From assembly GCF_947260015.1 (NCBI RefSeq), contig NZ_CAMYOM010000003.1, positions 124,001 through 188,000 on the forward strand: a stretch of 64,000 bases of DNA. Reading direction: 5' to 3'. The translations under genes and the position numbers were made by a program. Positions 1 to 9,601 of the stretch are shown one piece after another. The notes beneath the pieces are model-generated. The model searched no databases. It had not been told where the DNA came from and saw nothing but the letters and a program-made list of their open reading frames with translations. How positions within the stretch are numbered: position 1 is the stretch's first letter; each line of letters begins with the position of its first letter. Source of the DNA: an uncultured Eudoraea sp. (GTDB lineage: Bacteria > Bacteroidota > Bacteroidia > Flavobacteriales > Flavobacteriaceae).

Positions 1-1148
1 ACCAGAAATCCAACAGATTCTTTACCATCAATAATTCGATGATCATAGGATAGTGCAACGTACATCATTGGCGCGATAACTATTGCTCCTTCCTTAACCA
101 CAGGTCGTTCTAGTATATTATGCATTCCGAGAATTCCGCTTTGCGGCGGATTTATTATTGGCGTTGATAACATTGAACCAAAAACCCCGCCATTAGAAAT
201 GGTAAAAGTACCTCCTGTCATTTCGTCAACAGTAATCTGTCCATCACGGGCTCTCAATGCAAGGCGTTTCACTTCTGCTTCTATACCTCTAAAAGTAAGG
301 TTTTCGGCATTTCTTATAACAGGTACCATTAGACCTTTAGGCCCGGAAACGGCAATGCTTATATCGCAAAAATCAAAAGAGAGCATCTCTTTACCATCAA
401 TCATCGAATTTACAGAAGGGTACATCTCCAAAGCCCTTATCACTGCCTTGGTAAAAAACGACATAAATCCAAGACTTACATCATATTTATCTTTAAAAAT
501 TTCTTTGTATTGTTTTCTCAAAGCAAAAACTGCCGACATGTCTACTTCATTAAAAGTAGTAAGCATGGCTGTTTCGTTTTTAGCAGCTACCAGGCGTTCC
601 GCCACTTTACGTCTTAGCATGGAAAGTTTAGTCCTGTGCTCACCACGACTTCCACCTGTAGGGCTACCCATTGAAGGCACAGATTTCACTGCATCTTCTT
701 TGGTAATTCTACCTTCTTTGCCGGTTCCGTTCAAACTTGCAGGATCTATACCTTTCTCGTCAAGTATTTTCCTGGCAGCAGGTGAAGGTACTCCCTTAGC
801 ATAGGATTCTTTCTCAATTTCTTTCCTGGCAGGTTCTTTATGTTCAACTGTAACTTTAGTTTTATCAACCTTTTGTTCTTCGGTTTTTACAGCTCCATCT
901 TTTGGCTTTTTAGCACTTGTATCTATAAGACAGACAACTGCTCCAACAGCTACAGCGTCACCTTCTTCTGCTTTCAAGGTAATTATACCGCTTTCTTCAG
1001 CCGGTAATTCCAGGGTCGCTTTGTCTGAATCTACCTCAGCAATTGCCTGGTCCTTCTCCACATAATCTCCATCACTAACCAGCCATTCTGCTATTTCAAC
1101 TTCAGTAATGGATTCACCCGGAGATGGAACTTTCATTTCTAAAATCAT
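1..1148 (-). CDS. sucB: 2-oxoglutarate dehydrogenase E2 (dihydrolipoyl succinyltransferase), partial
   Basis: Transfers the succinyl group from E1 to CoA in the 2-oxoglutarate dehydrogenase complex of the TCA cycle. Translating the minus strand from the ATG at 1148 gives an N-terminal lipoyl domain with the lipoylated Lys in [11 protein letters not shown], an acidic/Lys-rich linker, an E3/E1-binding domain ([20 protein letters not shown]) and most of the catalytic acyltransferase domain, including the active-site motif SYDHRIIDG. The gene runs off the left edge, so the last few dozen residues are missing. It lies 25 bases downstream of the M23 peptidase gene and in the same direction as sucA, so it is probably the third gene of that operon. 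Confidence 0.95.
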   Translation of the reverse strand, partial: MILEMKVPSPGESITEVEIAEWLVSDGDYVEKDQAIAEVDSDKATLELPAEESGIITLKAEEGDAVAVGAVVCLIDTSAKKPKDGAVKTEEQKVDKTKVTVEHKEPARKEIEKESYAKGVPSPAARKILDEKGIDPASLNGTGKEGRITKEDAVKSVPSMGSPTGGSRGEHRTKLSMLRRKVAERLVAAKNETAMLTTFNEVDMSAVFALRKQYKEIFKDKYDVSLGFMSFFTKAVIRALEMYPSVNSMIDGKEMLSFDFCDISIAVSGPKGLMVPVIRNAENLTFRGIEAEVKRLALRARDGQITVDEMTGGTFTISNGGVFGSMLSTPIINPPQSGILGMHNILERPVVKEGAIVIAPMMYVALSYDHRIIDGKESVGFL

Positions 1149-1173
1149 GCCTTACACTTTTATAATGGTTTCT

Positions 1174-2139
1174 TTAATTACTATTACTAATAAAATCTTC
1201 TTTAACCGGAAGATAATCCAATCTAATCTCTCCATTGACCTTTATGCGGTCAAAATATAATTTGGCCCCTATTGAATCTTCCATATCTGCAGCATTTTGC
1301 AAGTTTAAATGTAAGTGAGCTTCCATTGAATTTCCGGAGTTACCACATTTCGCAAGGATTTCTCCTTGCCTTATGTCCTGCCCTTCCTCAACAAAAATAG
1401 AACCTTTCATTAAATGGGCCAGAAGTATGAACTCATCCTTATTAGTCTGCAAAACTATCGTATTTCCTGTAAGTTGCTGCAGATTCGTTTCTCCCGGAAT
1501 ATTATCAGGGACCCCATCAATAACTGTAACCACCCTGGCATCACATGGAGCAATGATATCTTCTCCGAAAGCAAAATAGTTTTCGTTAAGCAAAGGATCT
1601 CCATCGTGAGAGGAACCATCTATTACCTTCATGATGTCATAGGCATATTGCTGTGTCACCTCTTTCACATGATCATTCTGCGCTTCCGTAACACCTCCCC
1701 AATATACAAACCATTCCCCATTAAATGGTAAACTCATGAATGTTGTATTCCTATTCAATATCGGGATCCCCAGCTGCTTTGGTGTGGAGATTAACAAACC
1801 GTTTATCTTACTCTGAGGCGATAGTGTAACTGTCAAATCTGCTACCGATTTGTCAAAAACCACTCTGTAAACATGAGCACCTTCCCGTAGCGTATAAAAC
1901 TGCATGGATTTAATATCACCCGTCAACCGGTTTATATTATTTTCAAAGAAATTTCTGGTTTCGATATTTGTATATGTATTTTTCATCCCCGCATCGTACA
2001 AATCGTAAATGCCATCGTAATCCCCACTGTTAAACCGTTCGGTAAATACTGAAACAAACCTTTCATAATTAGGTTGCTCATCCTGAGAGAATAGTTTAAG
2101 TGTAAAGAATATCAATAAGATTAGTACTGGTCTCATCAT
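1174..2139 (-). CDS. Exported M23-family (LytM-like) peptidase
   Basis: Predicted periplasmic or surface metallopeptidase of 321 residues. A signal peptide (MRPVLILLIFFTLKLFS) is followed by about 120 residues without a recognised domain. A C-terminal LytM/M23-like domain follows: GEDIIAPCDARVVTVIDG, LLAHLMKGSIFVEEGQDI, then GNSGNSMEAHLHLNLQ, which holds the HxH zinc motif. The first zinc ligands are less obvious than in typical HxxxD enzymes. Members of M23 usually cut peptidoglycan cross-links, but the substrate here is unknown. Its ATG overlaps the sucA stop (AAATGATG), so translation is probably coupled to sucA. A peptidase between sucA and sucB is unusual. Confidence 0.85.
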   Translation of the reverse strand: MMRPVLILLIFFTLKLFSQDEQPNYERFVSVFTERFNSGDYDGIYDLYDAGMKNTYTNIETRNFFENNINRLTGDIKSMQFYTLREGAHVYRVVFDKSVADLTVTLSPQSKINGLLISTPKQLGIPILNRNTTFMSLPFNGEWFVYWGGVTEAQNDHVKEVTQQYAYDIMKVIDGSSHDGDPLLNENYFAFGEDIIAPCDARVVTVIDGVPDNIPGETNLQQLTGNTIVLQTNKDEFILLAHLMKGSIFVEEGQDIRQGEILAKCGNSGNSMEAHLHLNLQNAADMEDSIGAKLYFDRIKVNGEIRLDYLPVKEDFISNSN

Positions 2140-4961
2140 TTCTTATAATCACTTTTAACAACCCTCCTGGTCATATTGTCTTTGGTTTTATCAAAGACAT
2201 AATCTATGATTTGCTGCTGTCTTATTTTAGAACGAACAGCACTGCCTGCTGCAGGCGATGCATAAAAACGTCTAGATGCTACACGAAACTTTTGTGTTTC
2301 ACCAAAATGAGTAAACATATGGCTCCATGCTCCCATATTCCTGGGCTCTTCTTGCGCCCAAACCCAATCATCTGCCTTTTTATATTTATTAATAATAGCG
2401 GTCATTTTTTGCTCAGGAACAGGAAATAATTGCTCAACTCGCACCAAAGCAACATCATCACGTTTGTTTTCATCTTTAAATGCCAGCAAGTCATAATAGA
2501 ATTTTCCTGTACAAAAAACCAGGCTTCTAACCTTATTAATTTCAGCACCGGCGTCATCTATTACTTCCTGAAAACCGCCGCTCGAAAATTCTTCAACACT
2601 AGAAACTGCTTTTGGGTGACGCAACAAACTTTTAGGTGTAAATACAATCAAAGGTTTTCTGAAGTTGGCCTTCATCTGCCTCCTTAGTAAATGATAAATG
2701 TTGGCAGGAGTAGTACAATCTGCAACATACATATTGTCTCTTGCACATAATTGAAGAAACCTTTCCATTCTTGCCGATGAGTGCTCTGCACCCTGACCCT
2801 CATATCCGTGAGGTAAGAGCATTACCAATCCGTTCTGTAATTTCCATTTATCTTCTGCTGCAGATATATACTGATCTATCATAATCTGAGCGCCATTACT
2901 AAAATCCCCAAACTGTGCTTCCCAAATAGTTAAAGTATTTGGGCTGGCCATGGCATATCCATAGTCAAAACCTACTACGCCATATTCAGATAAAAGAGAA
3001 TTATAAATCTGAAACCTTCCCTGATTATCATTCAGATTATTTAATAACATTATCTCTTCTTCACTTTCCTCCACCTTCATCACTGCGTGACGGTGTGAAA
3101 AAGTTCCTCTTTCAACATCCTGCCCGGACATACGAACATCAAAACCCTCATCCAATAGGGTTCCATAAGCGAGTAATTCTCCCATTGCCCAATCCAGTTT
3201 ATCCGTTTCGAAAAACATTTTTTTACGATCCCCCACGAGTTTTTCAACCTTACGTAAAAACTTCTTATCCTTGGGTAGCTGGGTAATAGTCTTTGCTATT
3301 TCAGTTAATTTTGCCTTATCAAAAGAAGTGTCCACAGCGTCCAACATTTCCCATTCACGGACATTTTGAAAACCACTCCACTCATCCGCCATAAAAGGAG
3401 TAATAATGGTTTTATCCTCTTTTCTTGAATCTTCTAATTCTTCTTCTAAACTTGCTTTATACTCCTGTTCTAACTCTTTAACAAAATCTTTATTAATAAT
3501 ACCTTGGTCAATTAATTTTTCGGAATATATCTCTCTCGGATTCTTATGTTTGGCAATAGCCTTATACAATTTAGGTTGTGTAAAACGTGGCTCATCCCCT
3601 TCATTATGTCCATACTTTCTGTATCCTAATAAGTCAAGAAAAACATCGCTTTTAAAACGCATTCTGTACTCCAAAGCAAATAGGGACGCGTGGACTACTG
3701 CCTCTACATCATCCGCATTTACATGTAATACAGGGCTCAATGTAACTTTACCAACATCCGTACAATATGTGGAAGATCTCCCATCTAGATAATTAGTTGT
3801 AAAACCAATTTGGTTGTTTACAACAATGTGAATGGTCCCATTGGTTTTATAACCGTCTAATTGTGCCATCTGCACTACTTCATAGACTATTCCCTGTCCG
3901 GCAATTGCGGCATCGCCGTGAACCACAATAGGTAAAACCTTAGAAAAGTTCTCCGGATAATGTGTGTCTTGTTTTGCCCGGCTAATACCTTCCACCACCG
4001 CACCTACAGTTTCCAGATGTGAAGGGTTAGGTGCAATGTTCATATTAATTTTGTTGCCATTATCAGCCTTACGTTCAGAGGTCCATCCTAAATGATATTT
4101 TACATCCCCGTCAAAAATTTCCTCTTCATAATCCTTGCCATCAAACTCACTAAAAATATCTTTGGCAGATTTTCCGAAAATATTAGTCAATACGTTAAGT
4201 CTTCCTCTATGGGCCATGCCCATTACAAATTGCTTTACACCCATTTCAGCTGCTCTTTCAACAACAGCATCAATTGCCGGGATAAGCGATTCATTTCCCT
4301 CAAGTGAAAATCTTTTTTGACCCACATATTTCGTGTGTAAGAATGCCTCAAAAGATACAGCCTGATTAAGTTTTCGAAGTATTTGTTTCTTTCGGTCTTG
4401 GCCGAAATTGGGATGATTGTCATTTACATTCAGCCATTCCTGAATCCATTGAACTCTTTCAGGCTTTCTTATATACATATACTCCACACCTATTGCATCA
4501 CAATATATGCGCTGTAAATGGCTGAGGATATCACTCAATTTTCTCGGACCTAATCCAATCACTTCACCGGCACTAAATACGGTGTTTAAGTCGCCTTGAG
4601 TTAATCCAAAATTTTCTATATCAAGTGTAGGTGTATATTTTCTTCTTTCTCTAACGGGATTGGTCTTGGTGAACAAATGGCCTCTGCTACGGTAAGCATC
4701 AATTAATTTTACCACCTGAAATTCTTTGAACAAGTTTTCAGGAATCGCTACTGATTTCCCGTCAACAACCATAGATGGTCCATTATGACTCTCTATGCCC
4801 ACTTCATCCAGGGCACTTTCCATTCCAAAATCAAAACCCTGGAAAAAAGCACGCCAACTGGGTTCTACACTGTCAGGGTTTGTGAGATACCTGTCATATA
4901 ATTCTGCAAAGAAAGACGTATGTGCTGTGTTTAAAAAGGAATATCTATCCATGTACGCCAA
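2136..4961 (-). CDS. sucA: 2-oxoglutarate dehydrogenase E1 component
   Basis: Thiamine-diphosphate-dependent decarboxylase that starts the 2-oxoglutarate dehydrogenase reaction in the TCA cycle. At 941 residues it has the full family length. It starts with the typical N-terminal segment (SFLNTAHTSFFAELYDRYL, then PDSVEPSWRAFFQGF). It carries the TPP/active-site stretch around GMAHRGRLNVL, the pyrimidine-binding region LLPHGYEGQGAEHSSAR and the C-terminal region RVEQLFPVP. It is the first gene of a sucA-M23-sucB unit. The region upstream holds a good Bacteroidota -7 element. Confidence 0.97.
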   Translation of the reverse strand: MAYMDRYSFLNTAHTSFFAELYDRYLTNPDSVEPSWRAFFQGFDFGMESALDEVGIESHNGPSMVVDGKSVAIPENLFKEFQVVKLIDAYRSRGHLFTKTNPVRERRKYTPTLDIENFGLTQGDLNTVFSAGEVIGLGPRKLSDILSHLQRIYCDAIGVEYMYIRKPERVQWIQEWLNVNDNHPNFGQDRKKQILRKLNQAVSFEAFLHTKYVGQKRFSLEGNESLIPAIDAVVERAAEMGVKQFVMGMAHRGRLNVLTNIFGKSAKDIFSEFDGKDYEEEIFDGDVKYHLGWTSERKADNGNKINMNIAPNPSHLETVGAVVEGISRAKQDTHYPENFSKVLPIVVHGDAAIAGQGIVYEVVQMAQLDGYKTNGTIHIVVNNQIGFTTNYLDGRSSTYCTDVGKVTLSPVLHVNADDVEAVVHASLFALEYRMRFKSDVFLDLLGYRKYGHNEGDEPRFTQPKLYKAIAKHKNPREIYSEKLIDQGIINKDFVKELEQEYKASLEEELEDSRKEDKTIITPFMADEWSGFQNVREWEMLDAVDTSFDKAKLTEIAKTITQLPKDKKFLRKVEKLVGDRKKMFFETDKLDWAMGELLAYGTLLDEGFDVRMSGQDVERGTFSHRHAVMKVEESEEEIMLLNNLNDNQGRFQIYNSLLSEYGVVGFDYGYAMASPNTLTIWEAQFGDFSNGAQIMIDQYISAAEDKWKLQNGLVMLLPHGYEGQGAEHSSARMERFLQLCARDNMYVADCTTPANIYHLLRRQMKANFRKPLIVFTPKSLLRHPKAVSSVEEFSSGGFQEVIDDAGAEINKVRSLVFCTGKFYYDLLAFKDENKRDDVALVRVEQLFPVPEQKMTAIINKYKKADDWVWAQEEPRNMGAWSHMFTHFGETQKFRVASRRFYASPAAGSAVRSKIRQQQIIDYVFDKTKDNMTRRVVKSDYKK

Positions 4962-4986
4962 TTCAATTAATTGTAAAAAAGTAGAT

Positions 4987-4994
4987 CAAAAATA
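4987..4994 (-). promoter_or_regulatory. Predicted -7 promoter element of the sucA operon
   Basis: The minus strand reads TATTTTTG, an exact match to the Bacteroidota -7 consensus TAnnTTTG, 26 bases upstream of the sucA start codon. No convincing TTTG -33 element lies at the usual spacing, so this is a tentative call from the motif alone. Confidence 0.35.
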
Positions 4995-5052
4995 CAATAA
5001 TTAATAGTTTATGAGATTATATTAGGAGTGTATTAATTGAAAATCATAGCTT

Positions 5053-5583
5053 ATGGCATTGAAACGTTTATCCCGATATATAACTTTTGCTTTAATAGTA
5101 GTATTTTCCTTTATGAGTTTAACTTCTTTTGCGCAGCAATTAAAGCCACAAAATGAGTTTTGGAGAAATGTCCGATATGGAGGAGCATTGGGCTTTGGTT
5201 TTGGAAGTGATAGTTTTAGTATTGCTGTTGCTCCAAGTGCTATTTATCAGGTAAGCGAGAAGTTTGCTACCGGATTATCTTTGAATTTTGAATATTCTAA
5301 ATTTGGAGATTCTGAATTTACGGCATACGGTGGAAGCATATTGAATTTTTTTAATCCAATCCGTGCCATTCAATTATCAGCTGTACTTCAACCGTTAAGG
5401 GTTAGCACAAATTATAGTTCGGCTTCCCTGTTATTGGATGAAAATTACTGGACCACAGCACTTTTTTTGGGAGTAGGATACAGTACCAGGAATGTTACTT
5501 TTGGTATACAATATGATGTGCTGCATGATGACAGAAGTATTTATGCCGATCCCTGGGTCCCTTTTATAAGAATGTATTTTTAA
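5053..5583 (+). CDS. Exported beta-rich protein, probable small outer-membrane barrel
   Basis: 176 residues, divergent from sucA. A signal peptide (LIVVFSFMSLTSFAQQ) is followed by alternating, Gly/Ser/aromatic-rich segments (GGALGFGFGSDSFSIAVAP, GVGYSTRNVTFGIQYDVL). It ends in Phe (RMYF), as outer-membrane barrel strands often do. Homologues next to sucA in flavobacteria are often labelled alpha-ketoglutarate decarboxylase. Nothing in the protein supports an enzyme role, and that label probably spread from the neighbouring gene. Function unknown. Confidence 0.75.
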   Translation: MALKRLSRYITFALIVVFSFMSLTSFAQQLKPQNEFWRNVRYGGALGFGFGSDSFSIAVAPSAIYQVSEKFATGLSLNFEYSKFGDSEFTAYGGSILNFFNPIRAIQLSAVLQPLRVSTNYSSASLLLDENYWTTALFLGVGYSTRNVTFGIQYDVLHDDRSIYADPWVPFIRMYF

Positions 5584-5603
5584 AATAGCATTCTCTACTT
5601 CTT

Positions 5604-5957
5604 CTATTTGTACTGTTTTCTAAACCACACTTTTTGCCATACCCGCTTTAATATAAGGAAGGTATAGTGATCACTGATATTCTGTTTTTCGGTGTCCAAA
5701 ATTTGTCTGGCCGTATTTTCGGGTAAATCCACAATATAAAGAAGTGTCAAAAAATCTGAAAACTTTTCCTCTATAAGAAACTGAATATTTTTTTGAAGTA
5801 AATATTTTAGTTCATCCGGATTACAATCAGCAGGTAAATCCAAAGTTAAATTAGCGAGGGCAAAATCCTTTTTTAATTGTAAAACAAGATCTAAATACAG
5901 ATTATTAGAATCAGCATACTTTATTAGTTCTTCACTTTCATTAAACTCAGGTATCAT
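5604..5957 (-). CDS. Hypothetical protein, 117 residues
   Basis: Small, soluble, mostly helical, Leu/Lys/Glu-rich protein with no signal peptide or membrane segment and no motif I recognise. Its last bases lie 20 bases from the convergent 5053-5583 gene, and its start is 30 bases downstream of the stop of the amidohydrolase gene, so the two may be cotranscribed. Clean reading frame and ATG start. Confidence 0.6.
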   Translation of the reverse strand: MIPEFNESEELIKYADSNNLYLDLVLQLKKDFALANLTLDLPADCNPDELKYLLQKNIQFLIEEKFSDFLTLLYIVDLPENTARQILDTEKQNISDHYTFLILKRVWQKVWFRKQYK

Positions 5958-5986
5958 ATAGAAACTAGCTCCTTACTCTTGTATAC

Positions 5987-7261
5987 TTACTTTGAATAGA
6001 TTATCCCATTTTTCATTACAAATACAACATTTTCCAATGTTGTAACATTCTTAACCGGATTTTCTTCTACAGCTATGATATCTGCCAAAAATCCTGCTTT
6101 TAGTTGTCCAAGTTCATTGCTCATACCCAATAATTCTGCATTTGTTATTGTGGCAGAACGTAGGGCTTCTTCTGCAGGCATCCCAGCCTCAACCATATAA
6201 CCAAATTCTTTAGCATTAAGACCGTGGGGAAAAACTCCTGCATCGGTACCAAATGCAATTTTTACTCCTTTTTTATAGGCTTTGGCAAATGTATTTTGGA
6301 TCAATGGCCCAATTTCCAGTGCTTTCTCAGCAACAACAGCTGGATAAAAACCCGGTATTTTTGCCTTTTCAACCACTTGTTTTCCTGCTGTGATTGTTGG
6401 AACCAGATAGGCATTGTATTCTTTCATTAGTTCCATGGTTTCTTCACTCATGTAACTCCCGTGTTCTATTGTTTTTATGCCTCCCTTTATGGCTCTTTGC
6501 ATTCCTTCATCGCCATGGGCATGTGCCGCCGTAAGCATGCCATAATCATTTGCAATTTGTGTAACCGCTTTGATTTCTTCAATTGTAAATTGGGGGTTTT
6601 TACCACTATTAGCTACGCTCAGTACACCACCAGTTGCTGTAATTTTAATTACGTCTGAACCTTCTTTATAACGCTGGCGTACAGCTTTTTTTGCACCTTC
6701 CGGAGAATTTATCACCCCCTCTTTAGGACCCGGGTCTCCGGCTAATTCTTTTCTGCGTCCGTTGGTCGGATCTGCATGTCCCCCGGTTGTTGCAATTGAT
6801 TTACCTGCCGTATATATTCGTGGTCCAATAACCAATTCCCTGTTAATTGCATTTCTTAATGCGATATTGACTCCGGTACCACCTAAATCCCTAACTGTTG
6901 TAAAACCAGCCATAAGTGTTTTTTTGGCATAAACTGAGGCCCTATAGGCTACATCAGCATCATTTAAGGTAAATCTGTCTATATACGTTTTAGGGTTGGA
7001 TTCGATTTCAATGTGTACGTGCATATCAATAAAACCAGGCAATACAACTTTATTCTTTAAATCTATAACCTCATCGCCGGAATCACCTAATACAAAACCA
7101 TCCCGAATCTCTATTATTCTATTTCCCGAGACAATTATGGTCTGTTCTGCTAATATTTTGCCTGTTTGAACATCTAACAAATTACCACATTGTATATACG
7201 TTTTTTGACCATATATACCTGCTGTAATCATGAGGGCAATTAAAACTATAAATTTTTTCAT
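5987..7261 (-). CDS. Exported amidohydrolase (imidazolonepropionase/prolidase-like)
   Basis: Metal-dependent hydrolase of the amidohydrolase superfamily, probably periplasmic. I start it at the ATG at 7261 (MKKFIVLIALMITAGIYG, a signal peptide), not at the TTG two codons upstream. The metal ligands are visible: GFIDMHVHIE (HxH), the Lys in SDVIKITATGG as the likely carbamylated ligand, AAHAHGDEGM, TIEHGSYM, and the late Asp in FGTDAGVFPHG. The family includes Xaa-Pro and Xaa-Arg dipeptidases and imidazolonepropionase-like enzymes. The substrate cannot be told from sequence. The true hut imidazolonepropionase is elsewhere in the window. Confidence 0.88.
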   Translation of the reverse strand: MKKFIVLIALMITAGIYGQKTYIQCGNLLDVQTGKILAEQTIIVSGNRIIEIRDGFVLGDSGDEVIDLKNKVVLPGFIDMHVHIEIESNPKTYIDRFTLNDADVAYRASVYAKKTLMAGFTTVRDLGGTGVNIALRNAINRELVIGPRIYTAGKSIATTGGHADPTNGRRKELAGDPGPKEGVINSPEGAKKAVRQRYKEGSDVIKITATGGVLSVANSGKNPQFTIEEIKAVTQIANDYGMLTAAHAHGDEGMQRAIKGGIKTIEHGSYMSEETMELMKEYNAYLVPTITAGKQVVEKAKIPGFYPAVVAEKALEIGPLIQNTFAKAYKKGVKIAFGTDAGVFPHGLNAKEFGYMVEAGMPAEEALRSATITNAELLGMSNELGQLKAGFLADIIAVEENPVKNVTTLENVVFVMKNGIIYSK

Positions 7262-7277
7262 CCCCAAAAGATTTTAT

Positions 7278-8294
7278 TTAATTCCTGATTTTTTGTTCCC
7301 AATCCCAGGCAGATTTCATAGCCTGATCTAAAGTAGAACCTGCTTTCCAGCCCAAAATTTCATTGGCCTTATTAGTATCAGCATAGGCTGCAGTAATATC
7401 TCCTTCCCTTCTGTTCACAATTTTATAATTCAATTTTTTTTCTGAAACCCTTTCAAAACTTGAAATGACATCCAAAACTGAACTACCCATACCTGTACCC
7501 ACGTTAAATACTTCATAGTTCTGGGGATTGTTGCCGGCCAATAGTCGCTCTAAGGCCACAACATGGGCCTTTGCCAAATCAACCACATGAATATAATCTC
7601 TAATGCAGGTACCATCCGGTGTTGGATAATCATCGCCAAAAACAGAAAGTTGATCCCTTAAACCAACCCCCGTTTGCGTAATAAAGGGAACCAGATTTTG
7701 TGGAACACCAATGGGTAATTCTCCTATCTCCGCGCTGGGGTGGGCTCCCATAGGGTTAAAATATCTTAAGGAGATAGCTTGCAATTCAGAAGTTACTTTA
7801 CATGTATCGCTAATAATTTCCTCTCCAATTTGTTTTGTGTTACCATAAGGGGATTCGGCTTTTTTTACAGGAGCATCTTCCGTAATGGGCATTTGGTCTG
7901 CTTGTCCGTAAACAGTGCATGATGAACTAAAAATAAAACTCTGCCTCTTATTTGCGGTTATTTCACGAAGTAAATATATTAGAGTACTTAAATTGTTTTC
8001 ATAATATAATAAAGGTTTTTCTACACTTTCTCCAACCGCTTTTGAAGCGGCAAAATGTATTGTTCCTTTAATATCGGTATGTCTTTTGAAAAAATCCCTG
8101 ACCTTTTCTTTTTCTCGTAAGTCAATTTTCTCAAAGACTGGCTTTTTTGCTGTAATTGCAAAGATGCCATTTAAAACATTTTCAGATGAATTTGAACAAT
8201 CGTCTATAACTACAACTTCATAATCGGAATTTAGCAACTCTACCACGGTATGCGAACCAATAAATCCGAGTCCGCCAGTTACAAGTATTTTCAT
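7278..8294 (-). CDS. galE: UDP-glucose 4-epimerase
   Basis: Interconverts UDP-glucose and UDP-galactose, supplying galactosyl units for envelope polysaccharides. 338 residues, the normal family length. The Rossmann NAD motif GGLGFIGSHTVVELL is at the N terminus. The Ser and the YxxxK pair of the extended SDR family are in SSSCTVYG and SPYGNTK. The substrate-binding stretch SLRYFNPMGAHPSAEIGE is typical of GalE. It lies between the amidohydrolase and an envelope aminotransferase gene on the same strand. Confidence 0.95.
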   Translation of the reverse strand: MKILVTGGLGFIGSHTVVELLNSDYEVVVIDDCSNSSENVLNGIFAITAKKPVFEKIDLREKEKVRDFFKRHTDIKGTIHFAASKAVGESVEKPLLYYENNLSTLIYLLREITANKRQSFIFSSSCTVYGQADQMPITEDAPVKKAESPYGNTKQIGEEIISDTCKVTSELQAISLRYFNPMGAHPSAEIGELPIGVPQNLVPFITQTGVGLRDQLSVFGDDYPTPDGTCIRDYIHVVDLAKAHVVALERLLAGNNPQNYEVFNVGTGMGSSVLDVISSFERVSEKKLNYKIVNRREGDITAAYADTNKANEILGWKAGSTLDQAMKSAWDWEQKIRN

Positions 8295-8352
8295 ATAAAT
8301 ATTTTTAGTTCAAATGGATGGTCAATTTGCTGTTATTACGGAAGTGTATAAT

Positions 8353-9507
8353 TTAATTTTTTAAGAATTGAATTACCGTATCGGTGATAAATGAGATTTG
8401 ATCATCCTCTAATTCGGTATGCATAGGCAAGGATATAACCTCCTTAACAAGTTCATTGGTCACGGGAAAATCAGATTCTTTATAGCGTTTATCTATATAC
8501 GCTTTCTGTTTGTGTAAAGGTATTGGATAATAAATTCCGAAGGGGATGTTCTTTTCCGCCAAATGCGCTGCCAACTCATCCCTTTTACCATTCATAATTC
8601 GAATTGTGAACTGATGAAATACATGACAATCGCAGTTTTCACAGATACCGGAACAATCAATCCCTGTTTTAGGTAAAATAATAAAATCCTGCCCCTGGAA
8701 AGCGTTCACATATTTGCGGGCAGCTTCTCTTCGCTGGTTACAATAAGAGTCAAGATGTGGCAGTTTTGCTCTTAAAACGGCTGCCTGGATAGTATCTAAC
8801 CTCGAATTCACTCCAACGACATCATGATGGTAACGGGTATACATTCCATGATTTACAATTCCTCTAATTGTATGAGCCAATTCGTCATTATCTGTATATA
8901 TTGCTCCCCCATCTCCATAGCAACCCAAATTTTTGGATGGGAAAAATGAGGTAGAGGCCACATGTCCAATTGAGCCGGCTTTTTTCTTTTTTCCGTTCTT
9001 AAAGGTATAATTGGCTCCTATTGCCTGGGCATTATCTTCTATAACAAAGAGCCCGTGTTTTTGGGCAATCTCCATAATGACATCCATATTTGCACACTGC
9101 CCAAAAAGATGAACAGGTACAATGGCCTTGGTTTTGGAAGTTATGGCCTTTTCAATGGCAATCGGATCAATATTGAAGGTATCAGGCTCAACATCTACTA
9201 ATACTGGTGTTAGCCTTAATAAGGCTATTACTTCAACAGTAGCCGCAAAGGTAAAGTCTGCAGTAATTACCTCATCCCCTGGTTGAAGTCCAAGACCCAT
9301 CATTGCAATTTGCAGGGCATCTGTACCATTAGCACAAGGAATTACATGCTTCACCTGTAAATAGTCTTCCAGTTCTTTTTGAAAGGCATGCACTTCGGGG
9401 CCATTTATGAAAGCTGCAGAATTCAATATCTGTGCTATGGACTCATCTACTTGCTTTTTAATCGCCTGGTACTGGCCAACCAGGTCTACCATTTGTAGCT
9501 TTTTCAT
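8353..9507 (-). CDS. DegT/DnrJ/EryC1/StrS-family nucleotide-sugar aminotransferase
   Basis: PLP-dependent aminotransferase (384 residues) of the family that makes amino sugars for O-antigen and related glycans, most like the WbpE/WlbC group. Diagnostic stretches are PCANGTDALQIAMMGLGLQPGDEVI, the cofactor Asp region VIEDNAQAIGA and the PLP Lys in FFPSKNLGCYGDGGA. An unusual insertion carries four cysteines between about residues 285 and 294 (CSGICENCDC), just before HVFHQFTIRI. It may bind a metal. The gene lies upstream of galE and divergent from kdtA, which fits an envelope-sugar locus. Confidence 0.9.
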   Translation of the reverse strand: MKKLQMVDLVGQYQAIKKQVDESIAQILNSAAFINGPEVHAFQKELEDYLQVKHVIPCANGTDALQIAMMGLGLQPGDEVITADFTFAATVEVIALLRLTPVLVDVEPDTFNIDPIAIEKAITSKTKAIVPVHLFGQCANMDVIMEIAQKHGLFVIEDNAQAIGANYTFKNGKKKKAGSIGHVASTSFFPSKNLGCYGDGGAIYTDNDELAHTIRGIVNHGMYTRYHHDVVGVNSRLDTIQAAVLRAKLPHLDSYCNQRREAARKYVNAFQGQDFIILPKTGIDCSGICENCDCHVFHQFTIRIMNGKRDELAAHLAEKNIPFGIYYPIPLHKQKAYIDKRYKESDFPVTNELVKEVISLPMHTELEDDQISFITDTVIQFLKN

Positions 9508-9601
9508 AAGTGCTTGTTAAGTGAGCAATAATACAAAAATAAGGAACTGCTACCAATGAAATTTAACAAAGAAGCGTATTTTAGCTACAAATTCTCAGTA
9601 C

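Noticed and set aside
199-804. A 201-codon open frame on the plus strand
   Set aside because: It is the antisense of sucB, whose minus-strand frame has unmistakable E2 domains.
5053-5583. Label of alpha-ketoglutarate decarboxylase often given to this gene family
   Set aside because: The protein is a short exported beta-rich chain without any thiamine-enzyme feature; the label probably came from the neighbouring sucA.
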